Shown here: positions 7,334 through 15,542 of the stretch, piece by piece
Position numbering within the stretch: the stretch's first letter is position 1
Layout: each line of letters begins with the position of its first letter
Assembly: GCA_001790855.1 (NCBI GenBank)
Contig: MGDH01000032.1
Location: 20,713-45,217 of the forward strand
Source of the DNA: Candidatus Schekmanbacteria bacterium RIFCSPLOWO2_02_FULL_38_14
Lineage (GTDB): Bacteria; Schekmanbacteria; GWA2-38-11
Direction of reading: 5' to 3'
Length of the DNA stretch: 24,505 nt
Translations under genes and position numbers: made by a program
The notes under the pieces: model-generated
What the model was told of the DNA's origin: nothing
Databases searched by the model: none
The model's input: the letters and a program-made list of their open reading frames with translations, nothing else

Positions 7334-8731
7334 ATGATGCTAAGACAGAAGAATTTAAAATTACCTTATACCGGCTTATTTTTTACAGTTTTAATATTGC
7401 TTTTATCCATAAACTGCACGCAGAAAAAACCTGTAAAAGATTTAGATATAGTTTTAATTTCCATTGATACCCTTAGAACTGACCATCTTGGCTGTTACGG
7501 GTATAGCAGAAACACTTCACCCAATATTGACAGAATAGCCAAGGAAGGGGTTCTGTTTAAAAATGTAATCTCATCTTCCTCATGGACATCTCCTGCAATG
7601 GCATCGCTTTTTACATCCCTTTATACTTCAAAGCATGGTGTTATACACGGAGTGATGAAGGAAGGAAAGGTTTATAGTCAGGAAGTATTTTCAGACTCGC
7701 TTGTAAGGATACCTACGGTTTTGAAAAAGCACGGTTATTTTACGATGGGGTTTTCAAGCAATCCGCACATGACAAAAGCACTTGGTTTTTCCAAGGACTT
7801 TGATATTTTTGTTTATGGCAAATATTTTAATGCCAGAAAGATAAACAAGGCTGCTTTGGGTTTTAAGAAAAAAAATCTGCCAAAAAACAAGAAATTATTT
7901 TTATGGGTTCATTATTTTGACCCTCACTGGAAGTATAACCCAATGAAGCCATGGATAGATGAGTATTCTAAAAACATAACAATGAAAAACTTTAATGAGA
8001 TTAAATTAAAACAAAATCCAAAAGAATTTATTATGGAATATAAACTTAAAGAAAACAAAGAGCTTATCAAATTCTTAATGGACTGCTATGACAGTGAAAT
8101 CAATTTTACTGATGAAGCATTAGGCAATTTGCTAAGAAGACTGAATCTTGATAAGGATAAAACCCTTATAATAATTGTTGCAGACCATGGTGAGGAATTT
8201 TTTGAACATAATGATTTCACTCACGGCAATAATCTCTACAATGAGACATTGAGAATACCTCTTATAATCAAATTTCCACGCTCAATGAATGTAAAGGGAA
8301 TGTCAATAAAGGAGAATGTGGGAATAATTGACGTTTTCCCGACAATCCTTGATGCTTTAAACATACCTCAGGAGTCAACCTTTGATGGGAAAAGCCTTCT
8401 TCCTCTGATAGTTAAAAGAAAGGGTTATGATAAGAGAGTGATTATGAGTGAACTTTACAGGGATAAAAACACGGCACTGTCTTCTAATCAGGGAAAATGG
8501 AAGTATATTCATGATTATAAAGATAATAAGACAGAGTTGTTTGATTTGGAAACTGACAAAAACGAAAAAATAAACCTTGCTGACAAAAATTCTGATGTAA
8601 AGCAATTGATGGAAAGCCATATTGTAAAGTTTTTAGATTCTCTCAAAGGCAGGAGTAAAATAAAACGAGAGGTTATAACCCCTGATGAGAAAACCATCAA
8701 AGAATTAAAGTCATTGGGCTACGTTGAATAA
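7334..8731 (+). CDS. Membrane-anchored alkaline-phosphatase-superfamily hydrolase/transferase (sulfatase-like)
   Basis: The 465-residue protein has one N-terminal hydrophobic segment (about 14-28, ending LLLSINC; either a membrane anchor or a non-canonical lipobox with C28), then a sulfatase-fold domain. VLISIDTLRTDHLGCYGY (about 40-57) supplies metal ligand D45. WTSPAMASLFTS (84-95) is the nucleophile region. VADHGEEFFEHNDFTHGN supplies D284 and H285. In formylglycine sulfatases the nucleophile motif is C/S-x-P-x-R; here it reads T85-S-P-A-M, so Thr replaces the modifiable residue, as in phosphodiesterase and phosphoglycerol-transferase relatives. A sulfatase activity is therefore doubtful. 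A longer frame opens at 7310, but that start lies inside the terminator; AGGA before ATGATG at 7334-7339 supports the internal start. It overlaps the next gene by eight bases. Confidence 0.9.
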   Translation: MMLRQKNLKLPYTGLFFTVLILLLSINCTQKKPVKDLDIVLISIDTLRTDHLGCYGYSRNTSPNIDRIAKEGVLFKNVISSSSWTSPAMASLFTSLYTSKHGVIHGVMKEGKVYSQEVFSDSLVRIPTVLKKHGYFTMGFSSNPHMTKALGFSKDFDIFVYGKYFNARKINKAALGFKKKNLPKNKKLFLWVHYFDPHWKYNPMKPWIDEYSKNITMKNFNEIKLKQNPKEFIMEYKLKENKELIKFLMDCYDSEINFTDEALGNLLRRLNLDKDKTLIIIVADHGEEFFEHNDFTHGNNLYNETLRIPLIIKFPRSMNVKGMSIKENVGIIDVFPTILDALNIPQESTFDGKSLLPLIVKRKGYDKRVIMSELYRDKNTALSSNQGKWKYIHDYKDNKTELFDLETDKNEKINLADKNSDVKQLMESHIVKFLDSLKGRSKIKREVITPDEKTIKELKSLGYVE

Positions 8732-10496
8732 AAAAGAAGAAAAAATAGTTTCAATTTCTATCCTTGTTCTAATCTCAATTTTAAGCTATGCAAATTCCCT
8801 GAATAACTCCTTTGTATGGGATGATAATGTCCTGATTGTTGAAAATGATTTTGTAAAAAATCCTAAGTATTTTAAGGAAATTTTTTCAAAGGATTTTTTT
8901 GATATTTCAGGTGTTGAGTTTAATTTCAAATATGGTTATTACAGGCCTGTGATAACACTTTCATATCTTTTTGACTATTATATATGGAAACTCAATTTTT
9001 CAGGATTCCACCTTACAAATATACTGCTTCATGCCTTCAATTCCATTCTGATTTATCTAATTTTGTTCAGGCTTTTAGAGAGCGGATTTGTTCCATTTCT
9101 GACTTCAATCATTTTTGCAGCCCATCCCATTCATACTGAATCTGTGGCATGGATTTCAGGAAGGACTGACGTTATTTGCGGTTTTTTTTTCTTTCTCTCC
9201 TTCTATTTTTATCAGAAAGGAAACAATTCAGGCAAAATCAATCTTGGGTTCTATTTAAGCTCTGTTCTCTGTTTTGCTGCGTCGCTTTTGTCCAAGGAGA
9301 TGGCTTTATCCCTTCCGTTTATTCTGATGATTTATGATTTTCTTTTTTATCCTGAAAAAAATTATAGCCTGAAAAAGCGTATTATAAGCGTTATCCCGTT
9401 TTTTGCAGTAATCGGGATTTATTCATTAATAAGATTTGTAATTTTAAAAATTTTCACAATAAATGAACTTGATAAGAGCATTACAAAAGGCATTACGTTT
9501 TATTCAAATGTTCTTTCATTCTTAAAGACAACAATAGTTGTGTATCTGTGGAAACTTTTTTTCCCCGTAGAACTTGTCGCTTATATTCAGAACAAATTTT
9601 CTCTTTCCCTTTTTGAGCCTGAGATAATCATCTCTATTGTGGTTTTGGTTTTACTTCTTGTTTTAATTGTGAAATGCTGGAAAAAGGAGAGACTTGTTTC
9701 ATTTTCTGTTTCTTTTTTTCTGTTGTCAATGATACCTCTTTCAAATTTTATAAGAATCAGCGGTCCCCGTGACATGGGGTTTATGAGCGCAGAAAGATTT
9801 CTGTACATAACTTCATTCAGCTTTTCACTTTTTCTTGCTGTCCTTTTTGGAAAACTGATTAATGATAAAAAAAGAAAAAACACAGCATACATCATCATAA
9901 TAATTTTATTATTGTCATTTATTATAAGGACAATTGACAGGAATTCAGACTGGAAGGATAACAAAACACTGTTTACAAAAACAATAAAACTTGCCCCTGA
10001 ATCTTCTTTGCTGAACCATATCATGGGAAATGAAATGGTTAGGGAAAAGAAATTTGATGAAGCTATAAGATATTATAGCAAAGCTCTTTCTTTAAATCCC
10101 TATTCCTATGCTTCCTTTCATAATATGGGGGTCATCTATTTTGACAGGGGCGAGATAGAGGAGGCTGTGAGTAGTTTTCTTATGGCTCTTGAAATAAAGC
10201 CTGATTATATTCAGTCCCGTTATAACATAGGCCTGCTTTATGATAAAATAGGTTTAGAAGATGAGGCGATGTCCGAATTTAAAGAGGTTCTTAAAATTAC
10301 ACAGCGCTATCCGCAGGCGCATAACAGCCTTGGCGTTATCTACGCAAAAAGAGGTTTTTATGAGGATGCAGAGAGGGAGTTCACAACCGCTATTGAGCTT
10401 GACCCTGAATATGAGTTGGCAAAAGTAAACTTAAAAAATTTGGAAGATAGAAAAAGTCTCGATTTTAAAAACCAGTATGATACTGCTGTAAGATAG
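8724..10496 (+). CDS. TMTC-like multi-pass membrane glycosyltransferase with C-terminal TPR repeats
   Basis: The 590-residue protein starts at TTG 8724, overlapping the preceding stop codon by eight bases; no later Met would keep the first membrane helix. Roughly ten hydrophobic segments fill residues 8-420. The first periplasmic loop has a WDD motif (W32-D34), and HPIHTESVAWISGRTD (134-149) is the signature of the TMTC/DUF1736 branch of GT-C enzymes, which transfer mannose from a polyprenyl donor in eukaryotes. About four TPRs follow from ~430 to 575 (for example YYSKALSLNPYSYASFHNMG), probably outside the membrane. Donor and acceptor are unknown. Overlap with the sulfatase-like gene suggests coupled translation and a joint role in modifying envelope proteins or glycans; that pairing is inference. 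Confidence 0.85.
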   Translation: MNKKEEKIVSISILVLISILSYANSLNNSFVWDDNVLIVENDFVKNPKYFKEIFSKDFFDISGVEFNFKYGYYRPVITLSYLFDYYIWKLNFSGFHLTNILLHAFNSILIYLILFRLLESGFVPFLTSIIFAAHPIHTESVAWISGRTDVICGFFFFLSFYFYQKGNNSGKINLGFYLSSVLCFAASLLSKEMALSLPFILMIYDFLFYPEKNYSLKKRIISVIPFFAVIGIYSLIRFVILKIFTINELDKSITKGITFYSNVLSFLKTTIVVYLWKLFFPVELVAYIQNKFSLSLFEPEIIISIVVLVLLLVLIVKCWKKERLVSFSVSFFLLSMIPLSNFIRISGPRDMGFMSAERFLYITSFSFSLFLAVLFGKLINDKKRKNTAYIIIIILLLSFIIRTIDRNSDWKDNKTLFTKTIKLAPESSLLNHIMGNEMVREKKFDEAIRYYSKALSLNPYSYASFHNMGVIYFDRGEIEEAVSSFLMALEIKPDYIQSRYNIGLLYDKIGLEDEAMSEFKEVLKITQRYPQAHNSLGVIYAKRGFYEDAEREFTTAIELDPEYELAKVNLKNLEDRKSLDFKNQYDTAVR

Positions 10497-10538
10497 ATTT
10501 TAAACTGTAGATAAAAGATTTTATGAAGGAGGGAGATA

Positions 10539-11516
10539 ATGCGCTTTGAACAGACTTTCATGAATTTTTTGCTTCATCATCAGGAAAAATATAACCGCAC
10601 TTATCATTTTATTATTTTGATGGATGCTTTGATAAGCGCGGCAAAACATATCCAGTATTATTACCTTACAGGTGCTTTGAGGGGGAATCTTGGCGTAACT
10701 GATGACGTGAATGTTCAGGGAGAGGATGTTATGCAAATGGACCAGATTGCCAATGAGATTACCCTTCATTACCTTAAATCATCAGACAGGGTTATTCAGG
10801 CGGTTAGTGAGGAATCAGAAGAGATTGTTTCAATGAATAGGGATGGACGCTATTTTGTCTATTTTGACCCTCTTGACGGTTCTTCAAATGTTTCCCATGT
10901 ATTGCCTGTAGGATTTATGTTCGGAGTTGCAAAGCGCAACCTCAATGGCGATGAGGACAATCATTTGCGTGCCGGCAGGGATTATATAGCAGCAGGCATG
11001 TTTGTTATACCTACCGGAACTTTCACCCTTGCCTTAAAAGACGCTGGTACGTGGAGATTTCATATTGATGAGACAATGAATTTTGTAAAACCTGTCAGAA
11101 TGGTTCTTCCTGAGAATCCCAAAAGCTGGGAACTCTCTTTTAATGCGACTAACCGGTATACTTTTGAGCAAAGGATACAGGACTGGATTGCAAATAACGA
11201 GAGGAAATTTGCCTTCAGGTATATAGGTTCACTTGCAGGTGACTTCCACAGGCTTCTTGGCAATGGGGGCATGTTTATGTACCCTGCAATTGTCAATCAC
11301 CCTGACCCGAAAAAAAACCGCCCGCAGGGAAAACTCCGTTTAATGTATGAAGCAGCAGTTGTTTCCTTTATGTGCCGTGAGGCAGGGGGGGCTGCTGTTG
11401 ATGAAACAGGAAAACCAATCCTTGAAATCCAGCCTCAGAAACACCACCAGAGAACAGCTCTCTATGTCGGCTCAAAACCGCTTGTTGAAGAAGTAGTAAA
11501 GCTGTTGAAAAAATAA
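10539..11516 (+). CDS. fbp: Class I fructose-1,6-bisphosphatase
   Basis: This enzyme removes the 1-phosphate of fructose 1,6-bisphosphate, the committed gluconeogenic step. The 325-residue length is normal. The metal site is visible as E91-E92 and DPLDGSSN (110-117), where D110 and D113 bind magnesium. VQGEDVMQMDQIANE (59-73) corresponds to the conserved Q-G-E...LD...N segment. RYIGSLAGDFHRLL and KLRLMYEA supply sugar-phosphate contacts. DPLDGSSN is followed by VS rather than the common ID/VD, a small departure. A strong AAGGAGG ribosome site precedes ATG 10539. The gene follows the membrane glycosyltransferase by 42 bases; whether it shares that transcript is unclear. In an organism with ferredoxin-dependent oxidoreductases, gluconeogenesis from acetyl units is a plausible setting. 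Confidence 0.96.
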   Translation: MRFEQTFMNFLLHHQEKYNRTYHFIILMDALISAAKHIQYYYLTGALRGNLGVTDDVNVQGEDVMQMDQIANEITLHYLKSSDRVIQAVSEESEEIVSMNRDGRYFVYFDPLDGSSNVSHVLPVGFMFGVAKRNLNGDEDNHLRAGRDYIAAGMFVIPTGTFTLALKDAGTWRFHIDETMNFVKPVRMVLPENPKSWELSFNATNRYTFEQRIQDWIANNERKFAFRYIGSLAGDFHRLLGNGGMFMYPAIVNHPDPKKNRPQGKLRLMYEAAVVSFMCREAGGAAVDETGKPILEIQPQKHHQRTALYVGSKPLVEEVVKLLKK

Positions 11517-11548
11517 GGCACAGGCAGGTGGGAATCGTTACGAGCCTT

Positions 11549-11660
11549 TGGCTCACAGAGGGACATGAAAATAGTCAGGTGGGACCTGCCGGCAGGCAGG
11601 CGCCTGTCCTATGGAATTTTCGGGTCATTGACTAAGAAACCTCTGTGGCAAGCCACATGG
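11549..11660. repeat. Imperfect palindromic intergenic element downstream of fbp
   Basis: TTGGCTCACAGAGG near 11558 faces CCTCTGTGGCAAGCCA near 11640, and a GACCTGCCGGCAGGCAGGCGCCTG cluster lies between, giving an imperfect inverted repeat. It sits between the convergent fbp and propeller genes and might act as a boundary; no clean U-tract is seen. No gene in 11517-11703. Confidence 0.4.
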
Positions 11661-11703
11661 AATTCTCAAGTCAAATAGTTTTGGAGAACAATCTTTTACC
11701 TCT

Positions 11704-12780
11704 TCAATCCTTTATTGAACTGATGTCCATCAGGTATAAAGTCAGTGTCCGAGTACCCTGAGGGGCATTGCGGCTTGAAGAAAACATCATTGTTTTCCCG
11801 TCAGGAGAAATAGAAGGGAACCCGTCAAAAGCATCACTATATGTAAGGCGGGTCTGCTTTCCTGTCTCCATATTCATCATGAATATCTCAAAGTTTGGAC
11901 CGGGATGGGTCTTTGCAGGCAATACTTTAACAAAAGCAAACTGTTTCCCGTCCGGGTGCGGATAGGGTGCCCAGTTTGTTCCTTCTTCTTTGGTAATCTG
12001 CTTCAAGTCAGTGCCGTTGTCTTTAATAGTAAAAATCTGCATTGGCTTGGAGCGCTTTCCATCGTCTTCAATTTTCCATGCGCGGTAAAGTATTGTTTTT
12101 GAATCAGACATATAACCAGCGCCTCCCTCCTGCCAGTCAGGAGTTTTGGTAATCTGTGTTTCTCCAGTACCATCAGACTTCATCTTCCAGAGGTCCATTT
12201 TTCCGTCAATCTGCCTGCCAAACAGAATCCACTTGCCATCAGGAGAAACTGTTACTTCAGCATCGTAGTATTTGTTGTTTGTAATGCGCTTTGTATTTGA
12301 GCCATCAAGGTCAGATATATAAAGCTCTGCGCCCTGTGGATAAATTTTTGCATCAGACCAGTCACCCTTTGGCATATCAAGATTATCCTTTGTAGAAGTC
12401 CAAACAATTTTTTTGTTGTCAGGGAAATAAAAATTGCAGGCATCTTCACCCTTATCATTGATGCGGTGAATATTTGTTCCATCAATGTTTGCTGTATAAG
12501 CATGGTAGGCGTTGGTTTCGATTCCAGGGTCGCTTGGCATCTGTGCCTGGCAAATAAGGCTCTTACCATCAGGAGAAAAATATGACTCTGCAGCCTTTGG
12601 AAGGTTTGGAATGTGGGTAACAGGAAGTTCCTGTGGTGTAGCTATTTGTATATCTTCCTTTGGAGCTGCTGGCTGTGATGTTTCAGCATTAACCAGACTG
12701 GTCAGAAAAAAGGTTGTTAACAGAACGGGAATTGAGAGGATAAGAAGCAGTGAAAAAACAGACACAAGTTTTTTATCCAT
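11704..12780 (-). CDS. Exported TolB-like beta-propeller (PD40 repeat) protein
   Basis: The frame is open to 12834, but ATG at 12780 is chosen because AGGAGG lies just upstream (12784-12790) and because it puts a signal peptide at the very start: MDKK, a hydrophobic run to about residue 30, and VNA before a likely cleavage at 32. The 358-residue product then shows repeated SPDGK-type blades (AESYFSPDGKSLICQ, EVTVSPDGKWILFGR, YPHPDGKQFAF, SISPDGKTMMFSSSR) interspersed with ELYISDLDGSNTKRIT-type turns, the PD40/WD40-like pattern of TolB. It lacks TolB's N-terminal domain, and no tolA, tolQ, tolR or pal is near, so it is not TolB itself. The role is probably periplasmic protein or ligand binding. 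It has its own promoter. Confidence 0.88.
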   Translation of the reverse strand: MDKKLVSVFSLLLILSIPVLLTTFFLTSLVNAETSQPAAPKEDIQIATPQELPVTHIPNLPKAAESYFSPDGKSLICQAQMPSDPGIETNAYHAYTANIDGTNIHRINDKGEDACNFYFPDNKKIVWTSTKDNLDMPKGDWSDAKIYPQGAELYISDLDGSNTKRITNNKYYDAEVTVSPDGKWILFGRQIDGKMDLWKMKSDGTGETQITKTPDWQEGGAGYMSDSKTILYRAWKIEDDGKRSKPMQIFTIKDNGTDLKQITKEEGTNWAPYPHPDGKQFAFVKVLPAKTHPGPNFEIFMMNMETGKQTRLTYSDAFDGFPSISPDGKTMMFSSSRNAPQGTRTLTLYLMDISSIKD

Positions 12781-12832
12781 AGTTCCTCCTATTGGAAAGT
12801 TTGGGATGTTAAGGGTTTTAAAATTAGCAATC

Positions 12833-12860
12833 AATATATCCAGACAGAATTTAAAGTCAA
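12833..12860 (-). promoter_or_regulatory. Predicted promoter for the TolB-like gene
   Basis: On the minus strand TTGACT (12860-12855) and TATATT (12838-12833) are separated by 16 bases, each 5 of 6 to consensus. The inferred transcript start is near 12826, giving a leader of about 45 bases that includes the AGGAGG ribosome site. Confidence 0.65.
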
Positions 12861-12909
12861 TTTCATTTACAAAAAATTAACAATTGGTTAATTGAAATAA
12901 TAAGAAAAA

Positions 12910-12936
12910 TTGCTGTTGAATTTATTCTGCTATACT
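12910..12936 (+). promoter_or_regulatory. Predicted extended -10 promoter for the flavin-barrel/AOR pair
   Basis: TGCTATACT (TGn extended -10, TATACT at 12931-12936) with a weak TTGCTG (12910-12915) 15 bases upstream. It is about 60 bases before the start at 12998 and divergent from the TolB-like gene's promoter. Confidence 0.5.
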
Positions 12937-12997
12937 GGTAACCCTTTAAAAAAGTTAAACTTTCCTGAGAAGTAACCATTAATTGTAAGGAGAAGCA

Positions 12998-13546
12998 ATG
13001 GCAAAAATCATTCAGCAGAAACTTCCGCCATCAATGGAAGCATCATTCAAAAAGGCAGGCATCAGAATAAAAAATTTTAAATCAGCAACAGAGTTTGAAA
13101 AATTGCTTAAAAATTTTCTTGCAAGGAACAATATCCTGCACCTTAGCACCTGTAAAAACAATATCCCAAGAACAACCCCTCTTGAGTACCGCCTTGATGG
13201 TTTTACTTTTTTTATTCTCTCTGAAGGCGGAAGCAAGTTTGATAACCTCAAGATAAACAAGAATGTCTCTTTTTCAATTGCAGAACCGTATCACCCTAAT
13301 GAGGATTTTTTTGGCGCTAAAGGGCTTCAGGCATGGGGAAAGGCAAAGGTCTACAGCAGGAAAGAAAACCCAAATGAGTTTAAAAAGGCTATGCAGAGGA
13401 TGAAGGTATATTCTGTTTTGAAAAAGCTTGGAATAAAAGAGCTTCCGAAAGAATTCAATTACAGGATTATTGAGATAACTCCTGACAGGATGAGGCTTGG
13501 GAGCATGAGAGAGGGAGTTTTCAAGGTAATTTGGGAGAGGAAGTAA
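12998..13546 (+). CDS. Pyridoxamine 5'-phosphate oxidase-like (FMN-binding split barrel) protein
   Basis: The 182-residue product looks like a flavin split-barrel of the PPOX class: after a helical lead of ~40 residues, NNILHLSTCKNNIPRTTPLE (about 45-64) forms the first strands and the usual flavin-phosphate region, followed by DGFTFFILSEGGSKFDNLKI and NKNVSFSIAEP. Such proteins bind FMN, F420 or heme and have diverse redox roles; the sequence does not say which applies. A good ribosome site (AAGGAG) precedes ATG 12998. The stop codon is one base before the AOR start, so the two are almost certainly co-translated. That pairing suggests a redox partner or protective role for the AOR, which is inference. 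It is not a true PdxH, despite pdxA lying elsewhere in the window. Confidence 0.85.
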   Translation: MAKIIQQKLPPSMEASFKKAGIRIKNFKSATEFEKLLKNFLARNNILHLSTCKNNIPRTTPLEYRLDGFTFFILSEGGSKFDNLKINKNVSFSIAEPYHPNEDFFGAKGLQAWGKAKVYSRKENPNEFKKAMQRMKVYSVLKKLGIKELPKEFNYRIIEITPDRMRLGSMREGVFKVIWERK

Positions 13547-13547
13547 A

Positions 13548-15470
13548 ATGGAAAAACTTTGTGGCTGGACAGGAAAGATATTAAGAATTGATTTAAATTC
13601 AGATGAGAAGCAGATTGTTGATACAAGCGAAATTGCAGAAAAATTCATTGGCGGAAGGGGATTTACTGCAAAGTTTTACTGGGACGAGGTAAGCCCGGAA
13701 ACTGACTCATTAAGTCCCGAAAGTCCTCTTTTAATCATGACTGGCCCGCTTGCAGGAACCCCTGCTATTGCAGGGTCAAGGTGGTTTATCAGCGGCAAGT
13801 CTCCACTTCTTTATCCTGAACAGTACGGGCTTGGAAGCATAGGAGGAGGCTTTGGAGTCGGGCTTAAATCTGCAGGTTTTGACGGGATTATAATATCAGG
13901 AAAGAGTCCCAAACCATCCTACCTTTGCATAAATGACAGCAATGTGGAGATAAAAGATGCAAGGGGATTATGGGGGTTTGAGACCTATGATACTCTGGAA
14001 AAGATTCGTTCTGAAAATGGCAGCAGGGTTCAGACAGTTTGCATTGGACCTGCAGGCGAGAACAGGGTAAGGCTTGCAATTGCAATGAGCGATAACGGAG
14101 CCTGCGGCGGAAGCGGGTTTGGCGCTGTGATGGGTTCTAAAAATTTAAAGGCAATCGTAGTAAAAGGCACAGGCAGGGTTCCAGTTGCCAACCCTGAGGG
14201 ATTGAAAAAAATCAACAGCGAGATTTTCTCCCTTACGAAAGGGAAAGTCCTGATGGACCCGTCAATTGAAGGGATAGAACTGATTAAAAGGTCTCCCTGT
14301 CACGGATGTCCCGGGGGATGTCCAAGAGGATTATATAAACATAGTTCAGGAAAAGAAGAGTTCTTGAAAAATTGCCAGTCTGTTTATTTCTATAACTCAC
14401 TTGATAAAAAATACCACAAAGGAGAGTCATCAGAAAACCCGTTCCTTGCCACATCTCTTTGCAACAGGTATGGCATCTGCACGCAGGAGATGGGAAATGT
14501 ATTGCGCTGGTTCAATAAATGTATTGAGAAGAATTTATTTACTGAGGATGAAACCGGATTGCCTCTTTCTAAAATTGGAAGTCTTGAATTTATAGAGAAA
14601 ATACTTCAAAAAATAACTTTGCGGCAGGGATTTGGTGATGTTTTAGCGCAGGGTACAATTCGGGCAGCAAAGATTGCCGGAAAGGGTTCAGAAAAAATTC
14701 TGGAAGGGACTGTTAACAGGAGCGGTTTTAATTCCCACGCTTACAATCCAAGGTACTTTATTACCAATGCTGTGTTTTATGCAACTGAGTCAACAAGCAC
14801 AATGAACCAGTTGCACGAAGTCTGCTTCCCTTTAATGAAATGGGCAATGTGGTATGCAACTGATGGTGCAATGTCTCCAATAAGCACTGAAGTGATGCAA
14901 AAAATTGCTAAAAAATTCTGGAAGAATGAAAGTGCTGTGGATTTTTCAAGCTATGAAGGAAAGGGCGAGGTGGCATTTATTATCCAAAACCGCGAATATG
15001 CAAAGGAGAATCTTGTAGCCTGCGATTTCTTTTATCCAATTCTTACTCCTGACGGCAAGGAAGACCATGTCGGGGACCCGACAATAGAAAGCCGCATTTT
15101 AAATGCAGTAACCGGTATGGATATTGATGAAAAAGGTTATTACCTTACAGGGGAGCGGATTTTTAATCTCCAGCGCGCAATACAGACAAAAGAGGGAAGG
15201 GTTGGGAGAAGGGATGATATTATTGATGAATTCAATTTTACTGAGGGGATAGAAACAGAAGAAGGGTTCTTTGGTATGTTTAACCCGGAGTTCATGCTTC
15301 CGGGTCCAAAGGGAGAACTAATATCAAGAAAAGGAAAGGTTGTTGAAAGGGATAAGTTTGAGAAGATGATGGATGAATATTACAGCATCAGGGGTTGGGA
15401 TGTGAAAACAGGGTTGCAGAAAAAAGAGAAGTTAGAAAAACTTTCTCTCTCAGATATTATTTCTGAATAA
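13548..15470 (+). CDS. Aldehyde:ferredoxin oxidoreductase family protein (tungstopterin enzyme)
   Basis: The 640-residue product belongs to the AOR family, which oxidises aldehydes to acids with ferredoxin using a tungsten (or molybdenum) bis-pterin and one 4Fe-4S cluster. The start WTGKILRIDL, then FIGGRGFTAKFYWDEV, and GPLAGTPAIAGSRWFISGKSP are typical of the N-terminal pterin-binding domain. The cluster ligands are C251, C254 and C258 (CHGCPGGC) with the distant C492 (LVACDFF), the spacing expected for AOR. RIFNLQRAIQTKEG near the C-terminus is also conserved. Substrate cannot be told from sequence. No ferredoxin or MoaD-like gene is adjacent; its direct neighbour is the flavin-barrel gene one base upstream. 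A terminator closes the unit. Confidence 0.95.
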   Translation: MEKLCGWTGKILRIDLNSDEKQIVDTSEIAEKFIGGRGFTAKFYWDEVSPETDSLSPESPLLIMTGPLAGTPAIAGSRWFISGKSPLLYPEQYGLGSIGGGFGVGLKSAGFDGIIISGKSPKPSYLCINDSNVEIKDARGLWGFETYDTLEKIRSENGSRVQTVCIGPAGENRVRLAIAMSDNGACGGSGFGAVMGSKNLKAIVVKGTGRVPVANPEGLKKINSEIFSLTKGKVLMDPSIEGIELIKRSPCHGCPGGCPRGLYKHSSGKEEFLKNCQSVYFYNSLDKKYHKGESSENPFLATSLCNRYGICTQEMGNVLRWFNKCIEKNLFTEDETGLPLSKIGSLEFIEKILQKITLRQGFGDVLAQGTIRAAKIAGKGSEKILEGTVNRSGFNSHAYNPRYFITNAVFYATESTSTMNQLHEVCFPLMKWAMWYATDGAMSPISTEVMQKIAKKFWKNESAVDFSSYEGKGEVAFIIQNREYAKENLVACDFFYPILTPDGKEDHVGDPTIESRILNAVTGMDIDEKGYYLTGERIFNLQRAIQTKEGRVGRRDDIIDEFNFTEGIETEEGFFGMFNPEFMLPGPKGELISRKGKVVERDKFEKMMDEYYSIRGWDVKTGLQKKEKLEKLSLSDIISE

Positions 15471-15494
15471 AGGGGACAGCAGACTGTCCCCTTT
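15469..15494. terminator. Bidirectional intrinsic terminator between AOR and tRNA-Asn
   Basis: AAAGGGGACAG (15469-15479) pairs perfectly with CTGTCCCCTTT (15484-15494) around a CAGA loop. The plus strand continues TATTT after the stem's own U-rich side; the minus strand gives CCCCTTTATTC. It begins inside the AOR stop codon and so can end both the AOR transcript and the convergent tRNA-Asn transcript. Confidence 0.85.
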
Positions 15495-15542
15495 TATTTG
15501 GAAGCTCCCCGGGCCGGACTCGAACCAGCGACAGGGTGGTTA

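Noticed and set aside
9587-10024. 145-aa minus-strand open frame within the membrane glycosyltransferase gene
   Set aside because: Opposite-strand shadow of a gene with clear TMTC and TPR features; it has no ribosome site or recognisable domain.
11704-12834. Longer start at 12834 for the TolB-like protein
   Set aside because: It would place residues upstream of the signal peptide and begin upstream of the predicted transcript start near 12826; AGGAGG supports 12780.
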